From NCBI GenBank assembly GCA_946699065.1, contig CAMPDV010002127.1, forward strand, positions 1-64,000: 64,000 bases of DNA, in the 5' to 3' direction. Below, in pieces: positions 1-13,640 of the stretch (the first letter of the stretch is position 1; each line of letters starts with the position of its first letter). A program made the position numbers and the translations under genes. The notes under the pieces were generated by a model. That model saw only the letters and a list, made by a program, of their open reading frames with translations. It searched no databases and was not told the DNA's origin. This DNA comes from Loxodes magnus. Taxonomy: Eukaryota; Ciliophora; Karyorelictea; Loxodida; Loxodidae.

Positions 1-1736
1 TATAATAAGACTTAAAACTAGAATATTGGATTAGTATAATGGTTTTGCTATATTTTAATGCTGACTATTAAAATTAATCTAATATCTTTCTCATTAGCTT
101 ATCTTAATTAAGGTAAAACAGACTTCTTTACACAGTTTTAGAGATAAATTCAAAAGATTAATCTCTTTTATAGCTTAACTATTTATTGAATTATGAATAA
201 CCTTAATTGAATTAACAGTATTAATAGCTATAGTTAGTATCTAAGTTGGTAGCTTAAGATTGACAATAATGTGCTATAAAGAAAGTTGATAATAGTTTAT
301 GATATAGTATATGATAGGGATTAAGACTATTATTTATATAGTATAGTATAATTATCTTATATAAGGAATTATTAGATTATCCTCTATCTTAATTGGTAAC
401 TTCTAATTAATTCAGCAAAATTAAGTTAGATTCTTGTAGAGACTTCAATTGAATTAATATAATCTTATTTACTAAGCAAGCAACTATTACTATTTTAAAA
501 TTAAATAAGCTAAACTTTAAATCTAGAGTAGCCCATTTAGAGATAAAAAAGATTATTATTTACCTTAAAGCTATAAATACTACTACTATCTTCAAATTAT
601 TCAATCTTATTCAAGTATATTCAGAGACTAATAGTTATTAGGACTTATACAACCTAGATATAACTATTACTGAGCTAAAATTATTTAATAGTTAGCCTTA
701 GTAATTTATACCAAATATTATAGTCATTGCTTAGCTAATATTCATTCTCTTTAAGTTAAGAAGACAATAGACTATTTCAGGGATGAGAGTTAATAGAATT
801 TTAAGATTACAAAGATTAAAATAAGAAAGAATCATTAAATTAGCTACTAGAGTGCTTCTATCTGTGTTAATTCTTCTCTATAAAGATAGGTAAAATAATT
901 AATTAGCAGTAAGTATAAAAGATCCAAGTTTACTATTGAAAAGGAGTGAAAAGTTTAGAAAAATATTCTACTTTAATTCATAAAATCTACAAGCAATCGC
1001 TTTACCTACTCTTATAAACTATATAGAAGATCAGCATAAGCTTAGTCTTTCTATAGATAATTAAATATTATTTTAGAGACCAAAACATTTCTACTTATTA
1101 AATAATAAAATTAGAACAAGAGGAAAATAGATATTTGAAGAAGTTCCTAGAATTAGTAGAGAAATAAAACTTATTATAGTACTAAAGTTTTCAGGAATAG
1201 TATAAATTAACATTCTTTTAATGTATATACAAATCTAAATAACTAATAGAACAACCATCGTGTGTTATTTGTCAGCTTCAGCAACTTTTTCATATTACTA
1301 AATAAATTTTACTTACTAAGTTAAAATATTCTTATACTCTTATCTCGTCTTCTTCCTTTATTAAACTTAATGGACTTTAATTATATCAGATTAAAATACA
1401 TAAATAAAAGATAGCAAGTATATATAATATATAATAACAATAATTATTAGAAATGAATAGCTTATCTAATTATTTAAAGGAGTACTTAACATAATTAGGC
1501 TATATAATGGCTTATGTTCCAATTAAATGAATAAATAAATCCATTTACATCATTAATATAATAAACTAAGCATTCATTATTAGAATAGTAATTCATAATA
1601 AGCTATCTTAATTATAAAGGCTATGATATATATAAATTAATATTCAATCTAATTAGAAATATGAATCTCACTTTAAACTGTATAATTAAAGAATAAATAC
1701 ATTTCTTATCTTTATTATGCTGATTATCTACTTTTA
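1..1736. other. No gene recognised
   Basis: AT-rich sequence repeated at 45803-47540. I find no kinase, TPR, P-family or C-family similarity here and no RNA gene. Frames are open in every direction because the code has no unconditional stop, so openness is not evidence of a gene. The 3' end of whatever lies left of the window could be included. Confidence 0.5.
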
Positions 1737-2537
1737 TCATCTTAATTTATCTATCCTATATTATATCTTTATTTATTCATATCTTTAGTACATCCTCAAA
1801 CAACCCACCTTTTGATAGATACACAAAATATTAAGAACCTAAAAAGTAATGCAATCAGATTATACAGCTTACCCAAATAATGCTTTCGTACATTTTAATA
1901 ACAGTATCTCTCTTAATTATTTGGAAAATTACTAAGCAAAGATTGGCCTTTTTAATATTATTAGCTAGCTTAAATCAAGTGTTCTTATCATTTTTTTATT
2001 TATAAAGCTATCTTAACTCTTAATCTCGCTGTTTAATTTATGCTCAGATGGAGATTTATCAAGATCATCTCTAATAATCCCTAATTTCACTTCGCTAATT
2101 TATTAATTTTCTTTTTTAATAAGAGTTTAAACTTTCTAATGGTCAATTTTCTTCTATATTAGCTTGTTCTTAAAAAATAACTTCTTTTTTTCTTTGTCAA
2201 TGCTTTATGCATATCTTATAAATCTCCTTATCCTTTAGCGTATTTTTTCAGTTATTAATTGGCCTAAAAGGTGGTTTTCAAGTTAGACTCTCTATTAGGT
2301 ATCATTCCGTTGCTCTTAGACTTAAAAAAGCATTTTAATGTTAATCTATGTTCTTCCTCTTCTAAATTCCTGTTATCCTTTTACCCTTACTTCTCTTTCT
2401 TTTGAGACTAATTTAGAAGTATAGTTAAATTTACATATTTTCGAGAGGTTAATTAAGCCTGCCTTATATTTGAATGGTTCTTTAATTTAATTCTAGCAGA
2501 TATTAATTTAATAGAAGTAAACTGTAATATTAGACAT
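1737..2537 (-). CDS. C1: Gln/Lys-rich protein of unknown function (266 aa)
   Basis: The frame starts at ATG 2537 with MSNITVYFYQ and stays free of TGA until the proposed stop at 1737-1739. It is rich in Lys, Gln and Arg and probably largely helical or coiled-coil. A related gene, C2, lies at 18518-20028. The two share the same N-terminus, an FRRGR element and a C-terminal stretch containing KSQDSF. About 120 bp around the start codon, including roughly 50 bp upstream, is nearly identical between C1 and C2, although they diverge elsewhere. An identical-length copy lies at 47541-48341. C2 changes frame in mid-gene relative to its own ATG, so either an intron or decay is involved and the C1 end is less certain than its start. 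No known domain was recognised. Confidence 0.5.
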
Positions 2538-5168
2538 TTTATTATTAAGCTTTTAGATTTTACTTTCCCTTGCGTATAAAATTTAACTCTATTCTATTTG
2601 AGATAACTTAGTACTAGACATCCTATCCTAAACACTTCAAATAGATTTTTCTTTGTAATACCTTTTTACCTTTTTAAGTTAAAGTCTATACAATAAGTTG
2701 TAATTTAGATATCAAATATTCTTTTCTTTACTCTTCTATGTAATCATTTAGCCTCTTTACTTTCCTTATTTCTGATACTTATTTAAACTATACAGATATA
2801 TATTCTAGGACTTTTACTCCTTTAAATGATGGATAGAGTGTATTTGGCTTATATTTTATAGAGAACCAACTTAAACATATCTATATAGACTAATAGTAAG
2901 GATTGCATATATAACTTATCAAGGTATGGCTGAGAAATGTTTATTATTTTACTATACTATTCCTAATCTAGCTCTACTTGAAAAAAATGAAGAGACTTAA
3001 AGCAAGGTTAGCGAAATCTATTAATTCATTTAAGATACTTATTAAAGCTTAACGTATAGTTATTAAAGAAAAGTTTGGAGAGTTTAATATCTAACAACTA
3101 TATCATTCAGCTATAAAAATACTATTTGTGGTTTTTAAAATCTTACTTCTCATTTTATTCTAAACTTAATTAAATTACCAAGATAATGCATTTAATTATA
3201 TAGAAGATATAATAAATTAGCTTTTTAAAAGAACCTTATAATTGCTCTTTATTGAGTAAATAAACTCAAATTTCTTCTAAGGTGTTAATAACACTTCTTA
3301 TCATCCTAATATTTAATTCTCTTGAAAAATCTTTGAATAGATTGAGTGATATTCTTCTACCTGTAAATAGAGAAAGAATGAAACAACAAGAAATTTTGAG
3401 AAAGTGATTGACTTTATTATAAACTAGAACTTAAAGTGTCCTTAGGATTAATAATTGGCTAATTATTATATTACTGAGATTTGGAAGATTTAAAGTGGCT
3501 TAATTAGATTAAAAATATTTTGCTTTGTTTTCTTTTAGTAAAATAATTCCAAGATTAAAGACATAATCATCTCAGCTATCTTTAAGAATACTCATTTCAA
3601 CGAAAAATTTCATTAACAGAAACAGAAAAATTAAGAAATTTAGTCTGTCTAAATATCTCGAAAGATAGTTTAATAAATAAATTACTCTTCTATCTTCAAG
3701 GATTTAATAGCTTATGAATCATACCTAAATATAAACTAACTTTTTAGCCGTATCTAGGAATAATATTATAGCTTCTTTATTTCTAAAGCTTGACCTTTCT
3801 CTTCTATCTGCATTTGTTCTGGCTACTATGAAAAGTAAATAAAAGCATTACTACAGCTTTTTTAATGATATTACCTTAGGTTTTTAGCTTGAAAAGAAAT
3901 AGGATTGTAATAAAAGTCCTATCACTATACTACAACAAGAAATAATGAAGACCTAGAAAATCTGCTAAGTCTGTAATAATATATAGAGGAATGTTGTAAG
4001 TATAAAGTAGCATTAAAAAGATATTCTAAGATATTAGTTCTCTTAAGCTATAATAATATAATCTTAAGCAATTATATAACTATAAATAAACCTATTAGTA
4101 TATATCAAAACTATATTGCTAAAATAATTATTCATTCAATTATATATCTTCTATTATTTCTATTTCTAGTTAAGATACCAAAAATTTAATAACTTTGCTT
4201 GATTGAAGATGCATCAAGAAATAATATAAGTGCTATAGATTCTCAGTTTTAAAAAGGATTAACTATTCTAATTTAAGAAGCTAGGAATCTTCATATGAAG
4301 ATACCAATATTGATTAATCTAAGCTTAAATAATAATTTACTTCATAGTTAAATATTGAGGTAAGCAAATTTAATTCCTCCAAAAAGAGCCATTTAAAGCT
4401 AAATCCCAGAACTAGATTATCATTAAGTTTTTTAACTTAAATTAAAATAGAACATTTGAATTTATTTTACTCATTTGATTAAATTTATTTAAATAAACTA
4501 AATGTTTAATTATTAAGTTACTCTAAGAATCATTACTTTTGCTTTATAATAATCGTAAGTTCCTACAAGCTCCTTTCATTTTATACATATCATTTAATTT
4601 TTAATGGCCTATGCTTAATAATTAGTAAATGAACAAATCACTCTTTTTATATATCTTATAGAAAATAAGTTTTTAATAACTTATTTCTGATTTGTGCTCA
4701 ACTGGAATCTTATTAAAAATGAATTATCTTTAATACTCTAAAATGGAATGCTAATTGTAAATTCTAAGATTGAATCTAAATTGTTAGATTTATTAGATTA
4801 AGCTTGATATTAAAACTTAGCATTGCTCTTTATCATTTTTCTTTTTATTTTCTAGCTTTAGGCTATAGATAAGGAAATTAGTCTCTATTATTTTGCATTA
4901 TGAAGCATATTTTAAGCTTTCGCAGCTAAAGTTTAAGATGATAAATATTAAGCATCTTATCATATACCCACTATTATCATCATTTGTAAAAGGCACTTTT
5001 AACCTCAAGAAATATAAAATATCTTAGCTTTAATTAATTAGTATTAAAACAAGCAGCTATTATATATTTCTATCATTATGAAGATTATATTCTTTACTAT
5101 CTAATTTTTTTAAAATAATACTTAAAATAAGCCACAATGATTAATATCAAATATTCTATTTTCCTTTT
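2538..5168. other. Intergenic stretch and TK 3' flank
   Basis: The first ~50 bases, upstream of the C1 ATG, are shared with C2 and may hold promoter signals. A long plus-strand frame from 2987 to TGA 4457-4459 is open but unsupported (see rejected items). From about 4450 to 5168 the sequence matches 50264-50971 closely. It also resembles the DNA downstream of the kinase fragments near 10.4-11.2 and 32.9-33.3 kb, so this is a conserved 3' flank of one TK subfamily. Confidence 0.5.
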
Positions 5169-8047
5169 TCATTACTTCTTATTAGAATTTTGTCTTTCAT
5201 ACTATTCATTTACATCCTTCATATTCTCTTTCTCTTCCATTGCTGACTACTGAGAAGATTCCATATTATAAGCTTAATCTTCTGTTTTATTCTCCAACTT
5301 ACTAGAAGTTTTCGTATTACACCTAATTGATATTCTACTCTTCTCTTCTAGATATCTTGCGTGAAATTCCCGCCTATTCATTTTGATAAGCTTATTGAAG
5401 CTGCTCTTTTTATTAGTTTTAGCTCTTCCAGTTTTTTTTTAATTTAATCTACTTATCTTCTAAAGCTATAAATATCTGGTCTTTTGGACTAATCATAGCT
5501 AAAGCATTAAAGCAATAGATTGAGCTAGTTCTGGTACTTAAGTTATCTCATTTGAAAACGAGGGAATTTTATTATCCACGCAAATAGCTTTCGTGAATTA
5601 TGCCTATTATTTAGGTCTGGAAAAGGTAAACGCTCATTGAAAATTTCTACTGCTATACAAGCAAGAGATCATATATCGCTTTTCTAACTCACTTTGTTAT
5701 TAAATATCTCAGGAGCTATTCATTAAAGAGATCCTCTAGATTTTAATGTAGTAGTGACGTTAGCTTCACTAACTATTCCAAAGTCTGCAATTTTTGGAGA
5801 ATCACTATCATCTAACAAAGTATTCTAAGATTTAAGATCTCTATGAACTAAATTTTTGGAATGAATAGCTTGTACACCTTCAGCGATTTAGCAAAGCAAA
5901 TTTAGTTTTCTGAAAAACCTTATTGGGGATTCTTTTGGCCAATCACAAAGTAATTGTTTGTCTTTTATTATTTTGAATAAGCTTCCCTTAGATATATAAT
6001 CAGTTAAGAGACAAAATGTATAATTTCCTTATTCTGAAGCATCAATAGAGACTCCTGTAATTCTTAGAACTCTTTGATTATTCACTGATAATAAAGCTTT
6101 ACATTCTAGATAAAAATTGTCTAATAGCTTTAGTAAATCTTCATATGGGTCCAATTTTTTAAGAGCGTATTTTTATCCTTCTATCTTTATAAGATAAACA
6201 ATACTTTAACCACCTTTATCTAAGATTTTCAGTTTAGATTAAAATTATTAATTAGGAATTAAATCTTTGTAATTTCAGATTCGTATTTGAGATCTTATGT
6301 CCTATCCAGCTCCATTTTGTTTTAAAAGCTATCAGATATCATCTAAAGTTGTTTGTTAAGAGTTTTATAATTTTTTATTTATTTCAATTATTTAAGGAAT
6401 TGAAAGCTTAGAGTCTAGCTATTTAGCATTATTATAACTTTCAAGAGCTTCTCTATATTAGCCTAGACTATGCAAAGCAACACCTTTACTATAAAAGAGT
6501 TTAGCATTTATAGGGTCAAGTTATATAGCTATATTATAGCAGTCTATTGCTTCTTAGTATCTCTCCAAACTGTTTAAAGAGTTTCCTTTGTTAACATGCG
6601 CATAGACTAAAGCTGAATCAAGTTTAAATCGCTATGTTATAACAGTCTATCGCTTCTTAAAATCTTTATAAGCCGTTCAGAGAATCTCCTTTGTTAACAT
6701 ATGCATAGACTAAAGTTGAATCTAGTTGGATAGCTAACGTTAAGCAATTTATCGCATCTACATATCTTCCCAAATTGTTCAATGAGCCTCCTTTATTACT
6801 ATATATAACAGCCTTATTTGGATCAAGCTATATAGCTATATTATAACATTCTATAGCTTCTTAGTATTATTCCAATTTGTTATGAGAGTTACCTTTGCTA
6901 TAGAATGCATAAGCAAAACTTGTATCAAGTTTGATAGCTTCATTAAAACAATCTATTGCATCTTAGAATTTTCCCAGATTATTAAGAGATAAACCTTTGT
7001 TATAGTATGCGTAAGCATTTTCTTGATCAAGTTTGATAGCTTTATTATAGCTCTCTATTGCCTCTTCATATTTTCCCAAGTTATTAAGAGATATTCCTTA
7101 AATATGGTGTGTGTAGGCTTAATTAGCGTCTAGTTTTAAAGCTATATTAAAACTATCTATAGATTCTAAATAACTTCCCATTCTGCTAAGAGAGTCTCCT
7201 TTTTTAGTATGCACATAAGCCACTTATGGAACAAGTTGAATAGCTTTATTATAGCAATCTAATGCTTCTTTATGTCTCTCTAAACTGCTTAGAGTATCTC
7301 CTTTGTTGATATACACATCAGAATCATTTGGATCTAGTTTGATAGCTTAATTATAGCAATCTATTGCTTCTTATTATAACATAATTTTCTCAGTGAGTCT
7401 CCTTTGCTAACATATGCAACTACCATATTTGGATCAAGTTATATAGCTATATTAAAACATTCTATAGCCTTTTAGTATTATTCCAATTTGTTATGAGAGT
7501 TGCCTTTGCTATATTATGCATAAGCATAACTTGAATCAAGTTGGATAGCTATATTAAAACTCTCTATTGCTACTATGTATTTCTCCAAGTGATTAAGAGA
7601 AATTCCTTTGCTACAGTGTGCAATAGAGTCTTTAGGATCAAGTTGTATTGTTAAATTATAGCATTCTATGGCTTCTGTATATCTTCCCAATTTTCTTAGA
7701 GTATCCCCTTTGTTGCTATATAAAATTGGCCTATTTTGATCAAGTTTGATAGCTTTATTATAGCAATCTATTGCTTCTTAATATTTTTGCAATCTTCCCA
7801 AAGAGTTACCTTTGTTGCTATATGCAGCAGCAATATTTGGATCAAGTTAAATAGCTATATTAAAGCATTCTATAGCTTCTTAGTATTTCCCCAAATGATT
7901 AAGGGAGATCCCTTTGCTACAGTAAGCAAGAGCATTCTTTGGATCAAGTTAAATAGCTATGTCATAACACTCTACTGCCTGTTAGTAATTGCTCTAAATA
8001 TTAAGAGTGATTCCTTGGCTAATTTGGAAGTGGACTTTTTGAGACAT
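5169..8047 (-). pseudogene. TK1: decayed TPR-TKL-like kinase gene
   Basis: This is the left-copy version of TK1' (50972-53848). ATG at 8047 begins MSQKVHFQ, followed by about 16 TPR units of 34 residues, a linker and a protein kinase domain. The catalytic motifs HRDLKSQN and DFG are still present, with TGA at the Trp before I-A-P-E. Relative to TK1' it has at least five 1-nt indels: one in a TPR unit near 7375, two near 5513 and 5600, one extra T in the run near 5451, and one near 5302. The full span is two bases off a multiple of three, while TK1' is exactly in frame. Assembly error is possible, but several independent indels favour real decay. P1 lies upstream on the opposite strand. Confidence 0.85.
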
Positions 8048-8099
8048 ATTGATAGTGAATAGTAAATAATGGAATATAGTTATATGATTATAGTATAAA

Positions 8100-10300
8100 T
8101 GGTACTTACTTAGATTAGATATGATATTGATTATGAAGAGTTGGTATGATAATGAAGGGATAATTAAATTAGTTAATGTAATAAGGTTTATTTGGTAGTC
8201 TAATTTGGAAATTAAAGTATGATAAATCTAATTCTTAATTAGATTATATGCTTCTATCATTCTAACTTTGGACCTCAATGTTTAGATAGGTATTAATTGA
8301 TTTAGTAAGGTTAGTTTGGATTTAAATAGGTAATTTAAAGCTACTGAGTTATATTAAAAGAGGGGAAATATTGATCTGGCTTATATACGTAAGGATATAG
8401 GTTTAGCTATACTGTTGGTAGGCTTAAAATATAGTTTGATGTTAATACAAAAGACTTTTGATTTATACCTATTAAGAGTAATTATCTAGCTAAATCTTAA
8501 GTTACTTATTAATATCTTAAAATAAAGCTTATTAAATCAGAACTTTTAACTTACTAAATATTAGTCTATTTATACAAATCCTTAAATATATGCTATTTAT
8601 TACTTACCTAATATTTAAGTCACTAAGGCTAATGCCATATCATTGCTTAATCCTGCACAATATCCAACTGTTTAACAAATTACATCATTTCTATACTTCA
8701 AATTAGATACATTACCTATAAGATCTTAGAGATACTACAAAATTTACATTCTAGATAAATATTCCAAGCTAGTTACTGGCTTTTTCCAATCCTTATGATC
8801 TAGATTGTGTAAGTTACTCGATATACAATAATAGATGAGGATGTAATTTTACTATATAGCAATTTAAAAGGAATATAATAAAACTTAATTACTTTTATTT
8901 TGCTAATGGAAGCTACCCTTAAGACTAATTAATGACAGATTTTAAGACTACAGAGAACTAAATTTTTATAATTAAAGAAGTAACTAACTGTTAAGAAGCT
9001 TGGATTGGAATTAAATCACAAATATTTACTATCAACATTTCAAAATCTACAGATTAAGTCTTAGTAGGATAAATTACAACCAGAGCTCTATCTATTTTAT
9101 GCTATTATCATTTTTCACTCATAAGTGCATTATTAAATACAGTCATTGGGATAACCTTTGGGTATACCAGTCAAGTTCTCTTCGTAGAAAGAAAAACAAA
9201 ATGCTTAAAACTTCTAAGATTTATCAGAGCAAACTTATTAGCAGGAGAAGACAAAAAAACTTAACTTCTGAGCAGAAATCTAATACATAATATAAAGACT
9301 ATTATTAAACGGAAAGACTAATTAAAGCAAAAGAAATAGCAAACTTGAAGGTTGCCTGCTAAGTAACGTCCAGAATTAAACTTTTCCTTAGTAATAGCAA
9401 GGAGTCCCTATTTAAAGAAGTGATATTACAAGCTATAAATTAGATCCTATGCACATTAAAATAAGATATAAAATAAAGTGCAGACTTATTAGCGATAAAA
9501 GAATAATTACTAGCAGCTTAGAAAAAGATTTAAGAATTTAAATTAAAGATTGACAAAAATCCAGAAAGTGGTTTTTGCAAGCTAAATTAATTAAGTTTTA
9601 ACCAAAGACAATAAAGTAAGAAAATCATAAATTTAGAGACTGAAATAAGAAAATACAAGCTGCTAATAACATTTCTAGAGCAAAAAATCGTAAAAGAAAA
9701 ATATGAGCTTTGAATTTACCTGAGATAATCCAAATAACCTATATCAGAAAGTTCAAAATTCTATCTTTTAATCCCATATATAAAGATTAAAGAATAGCTT
9801 AAAAAGTATAGAATCAGCTTTTAAGTAAAAAGAATTACTTTTAGTATAGCTATGCATCTAACTAAGGAAAATTTAAATAAGGTATTTATTTTGATTGGTT
9901 GTGCCAAACAAAATTTAACTTGATAAAATTCTTCCAGAAGCATAAGACATTACTACTAAGAACTTTAAGCGTTTAATAGAAGTATGCAAAGTTCAATTTA
10001 ATCAGCATCTTTCTAAATACACAGCAGAAATTATAGTTCTACTTAACTAAACACAAAAATTCAGCCTGAAAGCATTCATAAGTTTTTCTTAAGAGTTCTG
10101 AATGAGAAATCTAATAACTAAGCTTTTATAGATAATTAAATCAGGAAAATAACCTAAATATTATACAAGGAATATCAATCTTTTAAAACTTCTCTTCCAA
10201 AATGTAGCCTAACTATTATAAGATTCAACTATATATGAATCAATAACCTAATTATTTTACTATAATATTAGCTTTCTCATTTTTAACTTGGTCTAAATGA
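8100..10300 (+). pseudogene. P1: P-family protein gene, frame-disrupted
   Basis: P1 is divergent from TK1 and homologous to P3 (28079-31114) and P4. The diagnostic motif FT-x-Q-x-F-K-R followed by IKY-like residues and a GS(Y/C)P element is encoded at about 8850-8930, but the frame changes near 8960. A long basic, Gln/Lys-rich region follows at about 9060-9700. Near 9960-10110 a third frame gives LRTLS-x-QQK and QQKL elements shared with P4. A TGA at 10298-10300 closes that last frame. Upstream DNA from about 8220 matches the same part of P4, so the gene probably begins just after the TK1 ATG region, but no start codon can be chosen. The copy at 53901-56100 shares the same disruptions. Confidence 0.5.
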
Positions 10301-10389
10301 AGATTATTTATACAAATCTCCTTCATTTAATAAAGAGTAATAACTAAACATCATTAAGCTATTTATCTTAATACTAAAGGTAAATTGTA

Positions 10390-11815
10390 ATTTATTTTGT
10401 TCATTTGAATCATTTAAGTTTATTAAATTACAGTAAATCTTTGCTAGTTTAGTTACTCTAAATAATCTTATTTTAATATAGTACTAGTCATAAACCCTAT
10501 AGACTCCTTTTATTTAAATTTATTATTTAATTTTTATTGTTCTATGCTTAATAATTAGTAAATTAGATACAAAATACTTATAGTTATGAACTTTACAGAT
10601 AAAAGGTTTCTTATATTTTATTATAGATTTGTACTTAAATGGTATCTTATTAAAAATAAAATAATTCAAATAATCTAAAATGGAATTATTTATATGATAC
10701 TATTATTATTATTTTCTAAGATATAATCTAAATTAATTGGTTTATTACATTAAGTCAGGTATTAAAACTTAGATTGCTTTTTATCCTTTTTTCTTAATAA
10801 TTTTACTTTAATCTATATTGAATAATTTAACCTTTATTATTTTGTATTATGAAGTATAATTTAAACTTGTGAAGCTAAATTTATATATTTTGAATATCAA
10901 ACATTTGATAATGATCCCATTATTATCATCATTTGCCAAAGAACCTTTTAATCACAAGAAATATAAAATACCTTAAATTCCCTTAATTAGCATTAAAGCA
11001 AGTTACAATTAAATATGTATCTATTTAGTAGATTATATTTATAAATTCTGTCTAAGTTTAATAATTTAACAACCATACTTAAATAAACTACTACTATCTA
11101 TATCTAATATCTAATATTTCATTTTCCTTTCTCATTATGTCTTATTTGCCCTTTGTCTTTCAAGTTACTCATTTCCATCCTTCATATTCTCTTCCTTTGT
11201 TGGCTACTGAGAAGATTTCTCATTATAAATTAATAATTCTATTTTATTATACATCTACTAGAAGTTTTCCTATTATACCTAATTGATATTCTAATCTTCT
11301 CTTCTAAATAACTAGTTAATTAGTCTCTATTTATTTTGCTGAACTTATTAAAATTACTATTTCTTTTAGTTTTAGTTTTAATGTTTTTTTAATTTAATTT
11401 GCTTACACCTTAAAGCAGCAAAACGTCTGGTCTTTTGGAATAATCATAGTTAAAAAATACCTTTAGTAGAAGAGTTAATTCTGGTTCTATGAGTTACTTC
11501 CTATGAAAATGTGTAAGATCTATAGTCAGAGAAAATAGTTTCATAATTTATGCTAATGACTTATGTCTGGAAAAGGTAAACATTGATTGAATATTTTACT
11601 GCTATACAAGTAAGTATCTTATATCAATTTCTAGCTTACTTTGCTTTGAACAGTTCAGGAACCATTCATTATAAAGATTCTTTATCTTCTAATGTAGTAG
11701 TTATATTAGCTTCACTAACTAATCCAAGATCTGCAAATTTAGAAGAATCACTATCATCTAACACAATAATCCCAATAATATTATTGCACATTCTAACAAA
11801 AGCAATGCTTTAAAC
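10390..11815 (-). pseudogene. Kinase C-terminal fragment with its 3' flank
   Basis: About 11290-11790, read on the minus strand, encodes the C-terminal half of a TK kinase: an ADLGLVSEAN segment, then a degenerate W-M-V-P-E and a broken remainder. The DNA from 10390 to about 11200 is the TK1-type 3' flank. The N-lobe and TPR part are missing. At about 11815 the sequence switches to an oppositely oriented TPR-kinase pseudogene. The same junction occurs near 33960. Confidence 0.75.
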
Positions 11816-13640
11816 ATTTTGGGCAAGATACAATGAAGGTATTGAAAGTACTAATACAGTTATAAAATTTGATTCTAATAATGCTATAACCCATTCCAAG
11901 AAAGGTATCTCATTTAAGAATTTGAAAAATATTATTAAGCTATTGAAAGACTAGACATAGCTATAAATCTTGATCACAATAATGTTATATTTCATTAAAA
12001 CAAAGGTAACATTCTGAACAGAATTAAATATTTATAGTAGCTATTGAAAGCCTAAACATAGCTTTGAAATTTGAATCCTATAACGCTTTTATCCCTTTCA
12101 ACAAATAAAATATTTCGAACGATTGAAAAATACAAAAAATCTTTTGAAAGTTATAGCAAAGCTATATAGCTTGATCATAATGAAGCTATAACAAATTCCA
12201 ACATAGGTTATACTCTAGAAAAATTTTTAAAATATGCATAGAAACCATTAAAAATTTTTGCAAAACTATAAAACTAAATCCTAATCAGGAGAAGTAAAAA
12301 AAATTATTAATGAGAAAGTAAATTTAGCTTGTACTCAAGCAACTCTTAATAGTTTTTATCCTGCCTAAAACCTAAGATCTTATTTTTTCTTTAATAAAAG
12401 AAGAAAGCTCAAATCATTAAAATAAAAACAAGATAACTTTAAAATAATATTTGATAATTTTTGTACTTAAATGGCGCTGAATAAAATAAAAGATCTCGAA
12501 TGCGAATCTGAAATTTACCAAAATTTGATTTTAAGTTAATAGTTTTTATCCAAATTGCAAGTTTTAGACTAAAGTAGTTTTAGCATTGCTTATCTTATAA
12601 ATATAGAGGACTAAACATATGCCCTTAAAAATTTAACCCTTAGCTTAAGATTAATATGGAGCTTTTTATTTTATTACTATCGATGAATCTAGTTATGCAC
12701 TCAAAGTATTTAACTAAAAGGAAATCTACAAAAAACTATAGATTAGTTCTATTTAGAATGTAAAGAACTTTTATCACTAAACAGCTTAAAAGTTTTATAA
12801 CTTAAGGGAGTTGTTATTGATACTTAAGAATAAGGAAATTACAACTTTTATCTTTTATTGGATCTTTTAGTTTAAAGGAAGCTTGCTCTAATAAATTTAG
12901 GCAAAGTAACTATTCAAAGAAAGTAAATAAGGATCTAATACGAAATTTTATAGGAAATTATGCTTACTTAGTTAAATAGCAGAAGGCTTAATGGCTATTC
13001 ACTCTAGAAAGTTAATCCACAAAGAAATGAAATCTATTAATATTCTATTAGATAATGATGACTAGCCTAAAATAGTAATTTTTGGATTATTCGATAGTAC
13101 TAACTGATTAACAACATTAGAACTAAGAGGCTTTCATTAATGAAGGGCACCAGAATAATTTGAAAAGTAGTAGAGTGATATCTGATCTTTAGGCTGTATA
13201 GGGATAGAGATTTTCAACGAAGGGCTACTTTATCCAAATATAAATGATTAAGAATAGCTAAAATAAATAGTTTATATTAGTAAAATAATTCCTTAGTTTT
13301 CAAGCGAAATATTATAAGAACCTTAATTAACTAACCTTTTCTACAGATGCTTAGCTTTCGACCAGAACATTAGACCTGATATTGAAACTTTTATTCAATA
13401 GATTGATAAATTTAAATAAAAGTGAAACCCATAAAGATAATAAGAAGCTATAACTTAATAGGGTTAGAATAAAGCGATAAAGGAAGAAGAAGGATTTAAA
13501 AAATAATATTAAAGTCAAGAGTAGTAGAGAGCATCAGCAGAAGGGTTGCAAGAAATATAGTTTGAGAACTTGAAGATAAGTGAAATTGAAGAGAAGAATA
13601 GCTGATGAATATAGTTGTTTGAGGATGATATTATTAAATC
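11816..13640 (+). pseudogene. TPR-kinase pseudogene with degenerate active site
   Basis: It begins with two to four TPR units (11820-12290) broken by frame changes, then passes into a kinase domain (about 12440-13430). In the kinase the frame holds from the N-lobe to about 12870, shifts once, then continues through the C-lobe and a Gln/Glu-rich tail. The N-lobe carries an extra segment near 12650-12720 that paralogues lack. The catalytic loop reads HKEMKS instead of HRDLKS, and DFG has become IFG, so the catalytic Asp and the Mg-binding Asp are both replaced. W-R-A-P-E and D-I-W-S-L-G remain, each Trp encoded by TGA. Read as a pseudogene or former pseudokinase. Confidence 0.75.

Larger units (their letters stand above)
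1..11173. repeat. Segmental duplication, left copy
   Basis: This block recurs in the same orientation at 45803-56969. Position 1 aligns with 45803, and the match runs to about 11173/56969, where the right copy switches abruptly to unrelated sequence. The true left end may lie outside the window. Stretches such as 1-4000 and 8050-9300 look almost identical. Differences, including frame-changing indels, are denser in the kinase C-terminal region (about 5200-5700). The copy carries C1, TK1, P1 and the start of a kinase 3' fragment. Confidence 0.95.

Noticed and set aside
2987..4459. 490-codon plus-strand frame ending in TGA
   Set aside because: Open, but with five in-frame TGA. Comparing it with the right copy, about half of the substitutions I listed fall at second codon positions and few at third, and the copy has frame-changing indels. 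No paralogue or domain, so no sign of selection on this frame.
5169..8047. Standard or Tetrahymena-type code (UGA stop only)
   Set aside because: TGA falls at invariant Trp positions in every kinase copy, which would cut all of them before the activation segment ends.
7736..8062. Plus-strand 108-aa ORF, repeated at 53537-53863
   Set aside because: Antisense of the first TPR units of TK1 and TK1'. The minus strand shows clear TPR consensus.
9099..9290. 63-aa plus-strand ORF (and 54900-55091) as a stand-alone small gene
   Set aside because: It is a piece of the longer P1/P1' basic region, bounded only by codons that are sense in this code.
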